Shown piece after piece: positions 7,659-15,011 of a stretch of 64,000 nucleotides of DNA (positions within the stretch are counted from its first letter, which is position 1; every line of letters starts with the position of its first letter). The notes beneath the pieces are model-generated. The model searched no databases. It worked only from the letters and a program-made list of their open reading frames with translations, and was not told where the DNA came from. This DNA is from JAVKFF01 sp040226215 (GTDB taxonomy: Bacteria; Pseudomonadota; Alphaproteobacteria; DSM-16000; Inquilinaceae): the NCBI GenBank assembly GCA_040226215.1, contig JAVKFF010000149.1, positions 6,185 through 70,184 on the forward strand. The letters are read 5' to 3'. The translations under genes and the position numbers were made by a program.

Positions 7659-8591
7659 GTGCGGCAGGCTGCTCAAGGCGATCTCACCGATCTACTCGCC
7701 ACGACCCTATCCCGTCAGGCGGGCGAGGCCAAAGCGGGATTTGCCGCGACGCTGAATGTCGGCCTCGTCGGACGCGGGATCGCCGCCTCGCGCTCGCCGG
7801 TGATGCACGAACTGGAAGGCCGCCGGCTGGGTCTCGACTACGCCTATCACCGGATCGATTTCGACGCCCTCGAACTGGACGACGGCATGCTGCCCGCAGT
7901 GCTTTCCTGCCTGGCCGAGCTCGGCTTCGTCGGGGTCAACGTCACCCATCCCTTCAAGCAGGCCGCCTTGGCCCAACTCCACCGGCTGGGACCATCGGCG
8001 CGTGCCATCGGCGCGGTCAACACCGTCGTCTTCGACGCCGAGGCCTGGACCGGCCACAACACGGACAGTTGGGGATTTGCCGAGAGCCTGAGGACGGGTC
8101 TGCGGGGTGCGAGGCTCGGCAGTGTCGTCCTGGTCGGTGCCGGTGGCGCCGGGCTGGCGGTCGCCAGGGCGCTGGTCGACCTTGGCTGTGGCAGGCTTGC
8201 CGTTGCCGACCGGGCGCGCGAGCGGGCCCAGCGTCTGGTCGACAGCCTGGGTGGGGGGATTGCCGCGCAGGCGGTGGATCCGGCCGACCTGCCGGACCGG
8301 CTCGCCCAGGCCGACGGGCTGGTGAACGCGACACCTGTCGGCATGATCGGACATCCCGGCCTGCCCGTGCCCGGCGCCGCGATCGGGCCGCCGCTCTGGG
8401 TCGCCGACATCGTCTACTTCCCCGAGGAGACCGAGCTTGTCCGCTTGGCGGAGCGACGCGGCTGCCGCACGCTGCGCGGTACCGGCATGGCGATCAACCA
8501 GGCCGTGAAGGCCTTCGAGCTGTTCACCGGCCGGAAGCCCGACCCGGCCAGCATGGCCCGTCATTTCCGACAGGCCGCGGCGGTACTCTAG
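7659..8591 (+). CDS. Quinate/shikimate dehydrogenase (AroE family), probably NAD-dependent and catabolic
   Basis: About 310 residues from the GTG at 7659, chosen because CAGGG lies just upstream and because longer forms would cover the operator at 7565; the start is uncertain. It should oxidise shikimate and/or quinate at C3. Seen: substrate Ser motif SRSPVMHELEG, catalytic Lys in NVTHPFKQ, catalytic Asp in HNTDSWGF, and the dinucleotide loop GAGGAG. The second Rossmann strand ends VADRARERA rather than the NRT of NADP-dependent AroE; an Asp there is typical of NAD-using quinate/shikimate dehydrogenases such as the Corynebacterium enzyme. The overall wording (ETELVRLAERRGCRTLRGTGMAI) also resembles that group. 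Divergent from the TetR gene. Confidence 0.85.
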   Translation: MRQAAQGDLTDLLATTLSRQAGEAKAGFAATLNVGLVGRGIAASRSPVMHELEGRRLGLDYAYHRIDFDALELDDGMLPAVLSCLAELGFVGVNVTHPFKQAALAQLHRLGPSARAIGAVNTVVFDAEAWTGHNTDSWGFAESLRTGLRGARLGSVVLVGAGGAGLAVARALVDLGCGRLAVADRARERAQRLVDSLGGGIAAQAVDPADLPDRLAQADGLVNATPVGMIGHPGLPVPGAAIGPPLWVADIVYFPEETELVRLAERRGCRTLRGTGMAINQAVKAFELFTGRKPDPASMARHFRQAAAVL

Positions 8592-8645
8592 ACGCCGCAG
8601 GGCGTGACACGTGCCTGTGCGGGGACTCCGTCGGGGTTGACATGA

Positions 8646-8659
8646 ACGAACCGTTTCGT
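8646..8659. promoter_or_regulatory. Candidate TetR operator C (TRAP promoter)
   Basis: ACGAACCGTTTCGT, third copy of the ACKAA-N4-TWCGT inverted repeat, with perfect ACGAA/TTCGT arms. It lies 104 bp upstream of the TRAP binding-protein start, in an AT-richer stretch of the gap after the dehydrogenase gene. Confidence 0.62.
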
Positions 8660-8694
8660 ACAAAATTTATCAAGGCAAACCAATAGCACTCAGA

Positions 8695-8730
8695 ACCAAC
8701 AACACGCAGTGGACCAACAACACGCAGTGG
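8695..8730. repeat. Perfect tandem duplication of 18 bp in the TRAP leader
   Basis: ACCAACAACACGCAGTGG occurs twice head to tail with no mismatch, 33 bp before the TRAP binding-protein start codon and downstream of operator C. It would lie in the 5' leader of the mRNA. No coding role is seen. Confidence 0.9.
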
Positions 8731-8762
8731 GCGGCCACGCCCCGGAATGGAGGAGGAACGTT

Positions 8763-9752
8763 ATGGGCAAGTTCGCGATCAATCGCGCCATGTTGTTCGG
8801 CACGGCGACCATGCTGGCACTGGTGTCGACCGGTCCCGCCGCGGCGCAGGACCAGCCGGCGATCCAGCTGGCGGCGGTGTTCGCCGATTCCGACATCCGC
8901 GCCGACGCCATCCGCCAGTTCGGCGAGGCGATCGCCGAGCACTTCACCCTGGAGCCCTATTTCGCCGCCACCCTGTTCGACCAGGGCACCGAGTTGACGG
9001 CGATCCAGCGCGGCAATCTCGACATGGCCATCGTCGCGCCGCAGGACATCGCCAGCCGCATTCCGGAATGGTCGTTGCTGACCGCGGCCTACCTGTTCCG
9101 CGACGTCGAGCACCTGCATACCTTCTTCGACAGCGAGGCCGGCCAGGAGATGGTCGACATGGCCGAGGAGGAGCTCGGCATCCATGTCATCGGCCCGGTC
9201 TATTTCGGCTCGCGCCAGTTGAACCTGCGGCCGGAGATCCGCGTCGAGACACCGGCCGACCTGGAAGGAATCACGCTGCGCATGCCCGGCGGTGATGCCT
9301 GGCAGTTCCTCGGCCGCGCATTGGGCGCGAACCCGACGCCGATGGCCTATGCGGAGGTCTATACGGGCCTGCAGACCGGCGCCATCGACGCCCAGGACAA
9401 CCCGCTGCCGAACGACTACAACATGCGCTTCTACGAGGTCACCTCGCAGATCGTGCTGACCAGCCACCTGATCGGCTACGATCTGCTGGTGGTCGCGGAC
9501 GACCTCTGGGACGGCATGACCGAGGAAGAGCGCGCAGCGGTGTCGGCTGCGGCGGCGGAGGCGATCGCCTGGAGCGACGAGCAGCATCTCGCCCGCGAGG
9601 CCGAACTTGTCGAGTTCTTCCGGGGCGAGGGGCTGGAGGTCTACGAGCCCGATCTCGACGCCTTCCGGGAGCACGCCCAGCAGATGTATCTTGACTCCGA
9701 GTTCGCAGAGAACTGGCCTGAGGGCATGATCGACCGCATCAACGCGCTCTAG
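8763..9752 (+). CDS. TRAP transporter substrate-binding protein (DctP family), predicted quinate/shikimate
   Basis: A 329-residue periplasmic binding protein. The N-terminus has a signal peptide with Ala-rich core ending GPAAAQ, so cleavage near residue 29 is likely. The DctP fold is recognisable from the carboxylate-binding Arg region LRMPGGDAW and the later TGAIDAQDNPLPNDYN, which is typical of the family. The ATG at 8763 follows a GGAGGAACGTT ribosome site; upstream in-frame TTG/GTG codons lack one. It is the first gene of a dctP-dctQ-dctM-aroQ operon behind candidate TetR operator C. The co-operon dehydroquinase and the nearby quiC1 point to quinate, shikimate or dehydroshikimate as cargo (inference). 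Confidence 0.88.
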   Translation: MGKFAINRAMLFGTATMLALVSTGPAAAQDQPAIQLAAVFADSDIRADAIRQFGEAIAEHFTLEPYFAATLFDQGTELTAIQRGNLDMAIVAPQDIASRIPEWSLLTAAYLFRDVEHLHTFFDSEAGQEMVDMAEEELGIHVIGPVYFGSRQLNLRPEIRVETPADLEGITLRMPGGDAWQFLGRALGANPTPMAYAEVYTGLQTGAIDAQDNPLPNDYNMRFYEVTSQIVLTSHLIGYDLLVVADDLWDGMTEEERAAVSAAAAEAIAWSDEQHLAREAELVEFFRGEGLEVYEPDLDAFREHAQQMYLDSEFAENWPEGMIDRINAL

Positions 9753-9901
9753 GCGCTCAGCAGATCGGCGAGGCGGCCCCGGTCCGCGGGAAGCGTGGCC
9801 GCACGGATGTCGGCCGGTGAGGTGCCGGCCGCGTCCGTGCCGTCCGCCGGAAGGGTCGCGCGTCGACGGGTCGCGAGGTCCGCAGGCTCGGGGGGAAGCG
9901 C

Positions 9902-10399
9902 TTGACACGCATGCTCAGACGGCTGGTCAAGGTCTGCGAGGCGGTCTCGGCGGCCCTCCTCGTCGTGATGTTCTCGGCTTTCCTGCTGCACATCGCGATG
10001 CGCTACGTCTTCAACGACCCCCTGGGCTGGACGGTGGAACTGCAGACCATCTGCTGGCTCTGGCTGATCCTCTGGGCCTCGGCGCTGGTCCTGAGCGAGG
10101 ATGAGGAGATCCGCTTCGACATCGTCTACGGTTCAGTGTCTGGCCGGGTGCGGCGGGTCTTCCGCGCCGTGTTCTCGGTCGTGATCGTGGCGCTCTACGT
10201 GGTCTCGCTGCCGGCGGTCTACGACTACGTCGACTTCATGGCCGTCGACGAAAGTCCCTATCTCGACGTGCCCTACAACCTGCTGTTCAGCGTCTATCTG
10301 ATCTTCGCCGTCGCCTCGATCGTGCGCTATCTCTGGATCGGCGGCTCCGCGCTCATGGGCCTGCCCGACGATCGCCCCGACAGCAACCCGGCCGGATGA
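9902..10399 (+). CDS. TRAP transporter small permease (DctQ family)
   Basis: A 165-residue inner-membrane protein with four hydrophobic segments and the DctQ hallmark around WTVELQTICWLWLILWASALVLSEDEEIRFDI. It forms the small membrane subunit of the transporter with the next gene product. A run GGGGGAAG (9891-9898) precedes both the TTG at 9902 and the ATG at 9911, so the start is ambiguous by three codons. The 149-bp gap from the binding protein gene contains no convincing gene. Its stop overlaps the next start (ATGA). Confidence 0.85.
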   Translation: MTRMLRRLVKVCEAVSAALLVVMFSAFLLHIAMRYVFNDPLGWTVELQTICWLWLILWASALVLSEDEEIRFDIVYGSVSGRVRRVFRAVFSVVIVALYVVSLPAVYDYVDFMAVDESPYLDVPYNLLFSVYLIFAVASIVRYLWIGGSALMGLPDDRPDSNPAG

Positions 10400-11691
10400 G
10401 CGGCGAATTCGCCATCGCGGTCGCCGCCATCATCGGCCTGGCGGTGCTCGGCCTGCCGATCGGCCATGCGATGATCGGCGGCTCCATCCTCTATCTCCTC
10501 GTCTCTGGTCTCGACATGGCGATCGCGGCGGAAAAGCTGATGCAGGGGCTGTTCCGCTCCTACATCCTGCTCGCCATCCCGCTGTTCATCTTCGCCGCCG
10601 ACCTGATGAACGTGGGTTCGCTCAGCGATCGCCTGCTCGCCTTCTGCCGGGCGCTGGTCGGCCGGTTCCGCGGTGGGCTCGGTCACGTCAACGTTGTGGC
10701 CAGCCTGATCTTCTCCGGCATGTCGGGCTCTGCCGTCGCCGACGCCGTCGGCATGGGCCGGATCATCATCAACCTGATGACCCGGGACGGGCGCTACACG
10801 AAGAGCTACGCGGCGGCCATCACCGCGGCCTCGGCCACCATCGGTCCGATCATCCCGCCCTCGATCCCGATCGTGCTCTACGCGCTGATCGCCAACACCT
10901 CGATCGGCTACCTGTTCCTCGGCGGCATCCTGCCGGGCCTGCTGATCGGCCTGATGCTGATCGCACTCAACGCCTATCTGGCACGCCGGCGGGGCTTTCC
11001 GGTGGAGGCGCCGGTTCCGGCCCGGGAACTGCCCGGCCTGACGCTGCAGGCGTTGCCGGCGCTCTTGATGCCCGTCATCCTGCTGGCCGGCATCTATGGC
11101 GGCGCGACCACGCCGACGGAGGCGGCGGCGCTGGCGGCGGCGTATGCGCTTCTGATCTCCACCGTGCTCTACCGCTCGATCACGCCGCGCCTGCTCTACC
11201 AGACCATCAGCCGCAGCGCCCGGTCCACCGCCTCGGTCGGTCTCCTGATCGGCGGAGCGCTGGTCTTCAACTACGTGGTCACGGTGGAGAACATCCCCAA
11301 CGCCGTGCGCGTGCTGCTCGACGCCTGGAACCTGGACGCCTTCAGCTTCCTTCTGCTCGTCAACATCATCCTGCTGGTGCTGGGCTGCCTGCTGGAGGGC
11401 ACCGCCATCCTGCTGGTCATCGTGCCGATCTTCCTTCCGGCGGCGCAGGCCATGGGCATCGACCCGGTGCATTTCGGCGTGGTGGTCGTGGTCAACATCA
11501 TGATCGGCCTGTCGACCCCGCCTTTCGGCCTGCTGCTATTCGTCACCGCCAACATCACCCGGGCGCCGCTTGGCGCCATCATCCGTGACCTGCTGCCTTT
11601 CCTGGGCATGCTGATCGTCTCGCTCTTGATCATCACCTACGTGCCGGACGTGGTGCTCACCGTGCCGCGGCTGTTCGGCTATCAAGGCTGA
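10396..11691 (+). CDS. TRAP transporter large permease (DctM family)
   Basis: A 431-residue, about twelve-segment membrane protein, the ion-coupled carrier subunit. Family motifs include PLFIFAADLMNVG, SGSAVADAVGMG, IGPIIPPSIPIVLYA, the Thr-Pro-Thr-Glu-Ala motif TTPTEAAALAA and GLSTPPFGLLLF. It overlaps the dctQ gene by four bases and is followed 16 bases later by aroQ, so transporter and dehydroquinase are co-transcribed. Confidence 0.93.
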   Translation: MSGEFAIAVAAIIGLAVLGLPIGHAMIGGSILYLLVSGLDMAIAAEKLMQGLFRSYILLAIPLFIFAADLMNVGSLSDRLLAFCRALVGRFRGGLGHVNVVASLIFSGMSGSAVADAVGMGRIIINLMTRDGRYTKSYAAAITAASATIGPIIPPSIPIVLYALIANTSIGYLFLGGILPGLLIGLMLIALNAYLARRRGFPVEAPVPARELPGLTLQALPALLMPVILLAGIYGGATTPTEAAALAAAYALLISTVLYRSITPRLLYQTISRSARSTASVGLLIGGALVFNYVVTVENIPNAVRVLLDAWNLDAFSFLLLVNIILLVLGCLLEGTAILLVIVPIFLPAAQAMGIDPVHFGVVVVVNIMIGLSTPPFGLLLFVTANITRAPLGAIIRDLLPFLGMLIVSLLIITYVPDVVLTVPRLFGYQG

Positions 11692-11707
11692 GGGAGTGAC
11701 ACCCGCC

Positions 11708-12148
11708 ATGAGCCCGCCCATCCACGTCCTCAACGGCCCCAACCTGAACCGGCTGGGCAGGCGCGAGCCGGAGATCTACGGCACCACAACGCTGGCCGAG
11801 ATCGAAGCGATGTGCCGGGAAGAGGCGGGACCGGCGCCGCTGGTCTTCCGGCAGACCAATGGCGAGCAGGTGCTGATCGAATCGGTGCACGAGGCGATCG
11901 ACGCCGATGCCGGGATCGTCATCAACCCGGCCGCCTTCACCTTCACCTCTCTGGCGCTGCTCGATGCGTTGAAGATGGCGGCACGCCCGATCATCGAACT
12001 GCACCTCTCGAACATCCACGCCCGCGACCCGCTCTACCACAAGTCTCTGGTCTCGCCGGTGGCCAGGGCGGTGATCGCCGGGCTAGGGGCCCGCGGCTAC
12101 CGGGTCGCCGTCAGCGAGATGAAGGCGATGCTGGACCGCGCCGGATAG
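11708..12148 (+). CDS. aroQ: Type II 3-dehydroquinate dehydratase
   Basis: A 146-residue enzyme converting 3-dehydroquinate to 3-dehydroshikimate; the type II enzyme works reversibly and is the form used in quinate catabolism as well as biosynthesis. Visible active-site residues are R19 and Y24 in the flexible loop (GRREPEIYG), N73 (VINPAA) and H99 (IELHLSN). The His normally found in the following T-H-T-S motif is Phe (F79, FTFTS), an unusual change near the substrate. The ATG at 11708 lies 11 bases after GAGGGAG. Being the last gene of the TRAP operon, and next to quiC1, it is more likely catabolic than the housekeeping copy. Confidence 0.92.
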   Translation: MSPPIHVLNGPNLNRLGRREPEIYGTTTLAEIEAMCREEAGPAPLVFRQTNGEQVLIESVHEAIDADAGIVINPAAFTFTSLALLDALKMAARPIIELHLSNIHARDPLYHKSLVSPVARAVIAGLGARGYRVAVSEMKAMLDRAG

Positions 12149-12184
12149 AAAATCCTGTGCCCCAACGGTCGCGGTCGGCATGCG

Positions 12185-13123
12185 CTAGATCGTGGAAGTG
12201 CCCTTGGTAGCCGCTGCCGTCCCCTCGCCGTCGAGCCAGCCTTCCCGCGCGAAGGTGGGGTCGGGGTAGCGATAGAAGCCTTCGCCACTGGCGATGCCGA
12301 GCCGGCCTTCGGCAACCCAGGCCTCCAGGAAGGTCGGTGGCCGGTCGCTGGGGTCGCCACTCTCGTCGGCATAGGCGTGCTCGATCTTCAGCACGCTGCC
12401 GAGGCCGATCTCGTCCATCAGGCTGCAGGGCCCGAAATCCGTGCCGAAGGCGAGGCGCCAGGCGCGATCGATCGACTCCGCGTCGGCGTATCCCTCGGCG
12501 ATCTGGCGCAGCACCTCCTTCTTGATCACCCGCCAGATGCGGTTGAAGACGTAGCCCATCTGCTCCTTGCGACAGTGCACGGGCACCATGCCGATGTGCC
12601 GGGCCCAGGCCTGCGCGAATACCGCTGTCTCCGGTGCCATCCGATCGGCGCCCATGAGCTCGACGAGACGGCCGGTGCGCGGGTCGGAGAAGTTGAGGCA
12701 GAAAAAGCGGTCGGGCCGGCCGGAGGCCTCGGCGATCGGCGTGGCTGGCAGCGAGGAGGCGTTGGAGCCGAGATAGCAGGCGGTCGGCAGGCGGCCGCCG
12801 AGATCGGCGTGGGTCCGGCGCTTCAGGTCGATCAACTCGTAGACGTTCTCGAAGGCCAGTTGCACGCCGTCGAGGGCATTGTCGAGATCGGCGGTGACGT
12901 GCAGGTGCGCGGCCACCCGTTCCTGTTCCTCCCCCTCGCTCCAGCCGAGCGCGCGCGCCCTGGCCGCCGTGAGGGCGTCCTCGCCGGCGATGTCGTAGCA
13001 GCGCGTCTCCAGGCCGGCCCGGGCGCAGGCCCAGGCGACCTTGGTGCCCATGGTGCCCATGCCGATCATGGCGACCGGCCTGGCTGGATCGAAGGCGGGC
13101 AGGGAGGCGGAGGAGTCGGACAT
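12185..13123 (-). CDS. 3-hydroxyacyl-CoA dehydrogenase-family protein with altered catalytic His
   Basis: A 312-residue NAD-dependent dehydrogenase fold. Residues 18-about 200 form the Rossmann domain with GMGTMG (21-26), the SNASS motif (about 120-124), E155 and N194 (YVFNRIW); the C-terminal helical domain contains DEIGLGSVL. At the position where the family has the catalytic His (HFFNP) this protein reads N144 in CLNFSDP, so the usual His-Glu dyad is missing its base. It may use another residue, act on a different substrate, or not be a dehydrogenase. It is the last gene of the leftward dehydrogenase-BKACE-TRAP operon, 20 bp after dctM, and convergent with aroQ. Confidence 0.8.
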   Translation of the reverse strand: MSDSSASLPAFDPARPVAMIGMGTMGTKVAWACARAGLETRCYDIAGEDALTAARARALGWSEGEEQERVAAHLHVTADLDNALDGVQLAFENVYELIDLKRRTHADLGGRLPTACYLGSNASSLPATPIAEASGRPDRFFCLNFSDPRTGRLVELMGADRMAPETAVFAQAWARHIGMVPVHCRKEQMGYVFNRIWRVIKKEVLRQIAEGYADAESIDRAWRLAFGTDFGPCSLMDEIGLGSVLKIEHAYADESGDPSDRPPTFLEAWVAEGRLGIASGEGFYRYPDPTFAREGWLDGEGTAAATKGTSTI

Positions 13124-13143
13124 GGGCGATAGTCCCGCGGCGG

Positions 13144-14451
13144 TTAGCGGAAGAGAAGTTCGGGCAGGAAGGTGATCGTCGACGGAAAGACCATGCAGAC
13201 GACCAGCGCGACCAGCTTGATCAGCACGAAAGGCCAGACGGACTTGTAGATGTCGAGCATGGTCACGCCCGGCGGCGCCACGGCGCGCAGGTAGAACAGC
13301 GCGAAGCCGTAGGGCGGCGTCATGATGGCGATCTCCATGTTCAGGATCATCAGGATGCCGAACCAGACCGGATCGTAACCGAGGCCGACGGCGATCGGCG
13401 TGAACAGCGGCGCGCAGATGATGACGATGATCAGCTCGTCGATGATGAAGCCGAGCAGCAGCATGGTGAGCTGCATCAGCAGGATGATCACGAACGGCGA
13501 CAAGCCGGCATCGAGACCCAGCGACCGCAAGGTGCGCGCCGCGCCCATCAGCAGGTGGAAGTTGGAGAAGACGCTGGCCCCCAGGATGATCCAGGCGATG
13601 GCGGCGGTCATCAGCATGGCGCGGAAGCTGGCGTCGGAGATGACGCCGAGGCCGAAGCGGCCGTAGAGGATGGCGATCACGGCCGCGCCCAGGGCGCCGA
13701 CCGCACCGGCCTCCGTTGGCGTGGCGAAGCCGCCCAGGATCGAGCCCAGCACGAGCAGGATCAGCGCCAGCGACATGGAGCCGTCGCGGGCCGCCAGAAC
13801 GACATCGCGCCGCGTCACCTTCTCAGCCCTGGCCGGGCCGGCCTCCGGGCGCAGTCGGCAGTAGACGATGATGTAGATGATCATCAGCACGATGGTGATC
13901 GCCGCCGGGATCAGGGCGCCGGCGAAGAGCTGGCCGACCGAAGTGTTGGTGGCGGCGCTGAAGATGATCATGGGCACGCTGGGCGGGATCAGGATGCCGA
14001 GGCCGCCACCGGCCATCACCACGCCCAGCGCCAGCGACTTGTCGTAGCCGCGCTTCAGCATGGCGGGCAGGGCGAGCGAGCCCGCCATCATGATGCCGGC
14101 GCCGATGATACCGACCATGGCGCCGATCAGGCTGCACACCACGATGACGCCGATCGCCAGGCCGCCGCGCATGCGCCCGGCGATCACGTGCATGGCGTGG
14201 AACATCGCCTCGCCGAGGCCCGAACGCACCAGCACCTGCCCCATCATGATGAACAGCGGGATGGCGAGAAGGACGAAGTTGGTCAGGCTCGACTGCGCGG
14301 TATTGGCGATCAGGTTGAAGGCCTGCGGACCCCAGGTCACCGCGGCCACGGCCATGGCCACGCCGCCGAGCGTGAAACCGACCGGCGTGCCAAGCGCGAA
14401 GCCGAGCAGGACCAGCCCGAACAGCGCCAGCGAGAGCAGCTCGATGCTCAT
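13144..14451 (-). CDS. TRAP transporter large permease (DctM family)
   Basis: A 435-residue, roughly twelve-segment carrier subunit. Motifs: IPLFIMMGQVLVRSG near the N-terminus, LGILIPPSVPMIIFSA, the characteristic GGFATPTEAGAVGALGA, and IAIMTPPYGFALFYL near the end. The start overlaps the stop of the small permease gene (ATGA). With the two genes upstream it forms a complete TRAP system in an operon with a BKACE and two dehydrogenases, so it probably imports the substrate of that pathway. Confidence 0.93.
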   Translation of the reverse strand: MSIELLSLALFGLVLLGFALGTPVGFTLGGVAMAVAAVTWGPQAFNLIANTAQSSLTNFVLLAIPLFIMMGQVLVRSGLGEAMFHAMHVIAGRMRGGLAIGVIVVCSLIGAMVGIIGAGIMMAGSLALPAMLKRGYDKSLALGVVMAGGGLGILIPPSVPMIIFSAATNTSVGQLFAGALIPAAITIVLMIIYIIVYCRLRPEAGPARAEKVTRRDVVLAARDGSMSLALILLVLGSILGGFATPTEAGAVGALGAAVIAILYGRFGLGVISDASFRAMLMTAAIAWIILGASVFSNFHLLMGAARTLRSLGLDAGLSPFVIILLMQLTMLLLGFIIDELIIVIICAPLFTPIAVGLGYDPVWFGILMILNMEIAIMTPPYGFALFYLRAVAPPGVTMLDIYKSVWPFVLIKLVALVVCMVFPSTITFLPELLFR

Positions 14452-14990
14452 GGACGGCTGTCGTCGTCGGACGGTTGGGGAAACAGGGGCTGGCCGCTGA
14501 ACGCCAGGTGGAAGGACCGCGCCAGGTTGGCCGAGAGCTGCATCAGCAACAACACCGCGCCGGCCGGCACGACCCCGACCAGCAGCCAGAGCGGCGGGGC
14601 GAACTCGGTCGGCCGCCTGGCGCCCCGGGCGTACATGTCAGCCGCGCTCGCCCAGACATAATCGATGACGAGGATCAGAAAAAAGACGATCAGCGGTGCC
14701 GTCAGGATATCGAACCAGGCGCGCGTCCGGTCCGAGAGGCGCGCGGTCAGGACGTCGACCTTGATGTGCGCGTCGTGACGCAGCGCCGCGGCGCCGCCCA
14801 GCATGCCGATGAAGGCGTAGAGGTAGAGGCCGGTGTCGAAGGCCCAGATGGTGGGCGCGGACAGCACGTAGCGCGCGAACACCTCATAGGCCAGAGCCAG
14901 TACCATGAGCGGCATGAGCCAGGAGACGACGCGGCCGATGGCATGGGACAGGCCATCGACCGCGCGGACATATCGCCTCACCAGGTGCAT
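14448..14990 (-). CDS. TRAP transporter small permease (DctQ family)
   Basis: A 180-residue membrane protein with four hydrophobic segments and the DctQ region IWAFDTGLYLYAFIGMLGGAAALRHDAHIKVDV. It pairs with the downstream DctM, whose start overlaps its stop by four bases. The ATG at 14990 has no clear ribosome site, and a slightly different start is possible. Confidence 0.87.
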   Translation of the reverse strand: MHLVRRYVRAVDGLSHAIGRVVSWLMPLMVLALAYEVFARYVLSAPTIWAFDTGLYLYAFIGMLGGAAALRHDAHIKVDVLTARLSDRTRAWFDILTAPLIVFFLILVIDYVWASAADMYARGARRPTEFAPPLWLLVGVVPAGAVLLLMQLSANLARSFHLAFSGQPLFPQPSDDDSRP

Positions 14991-15011
14991 GCGTCGGCGT
15001 CGGCCCGCGTG

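Noticed and set aside
9753..9901. A small gene in the gap between TRAP binding protein and small permease
   Set aside because: The short frames on either strand lack ribosome sites and overlap real genes; composition is that of non-coding shadow.
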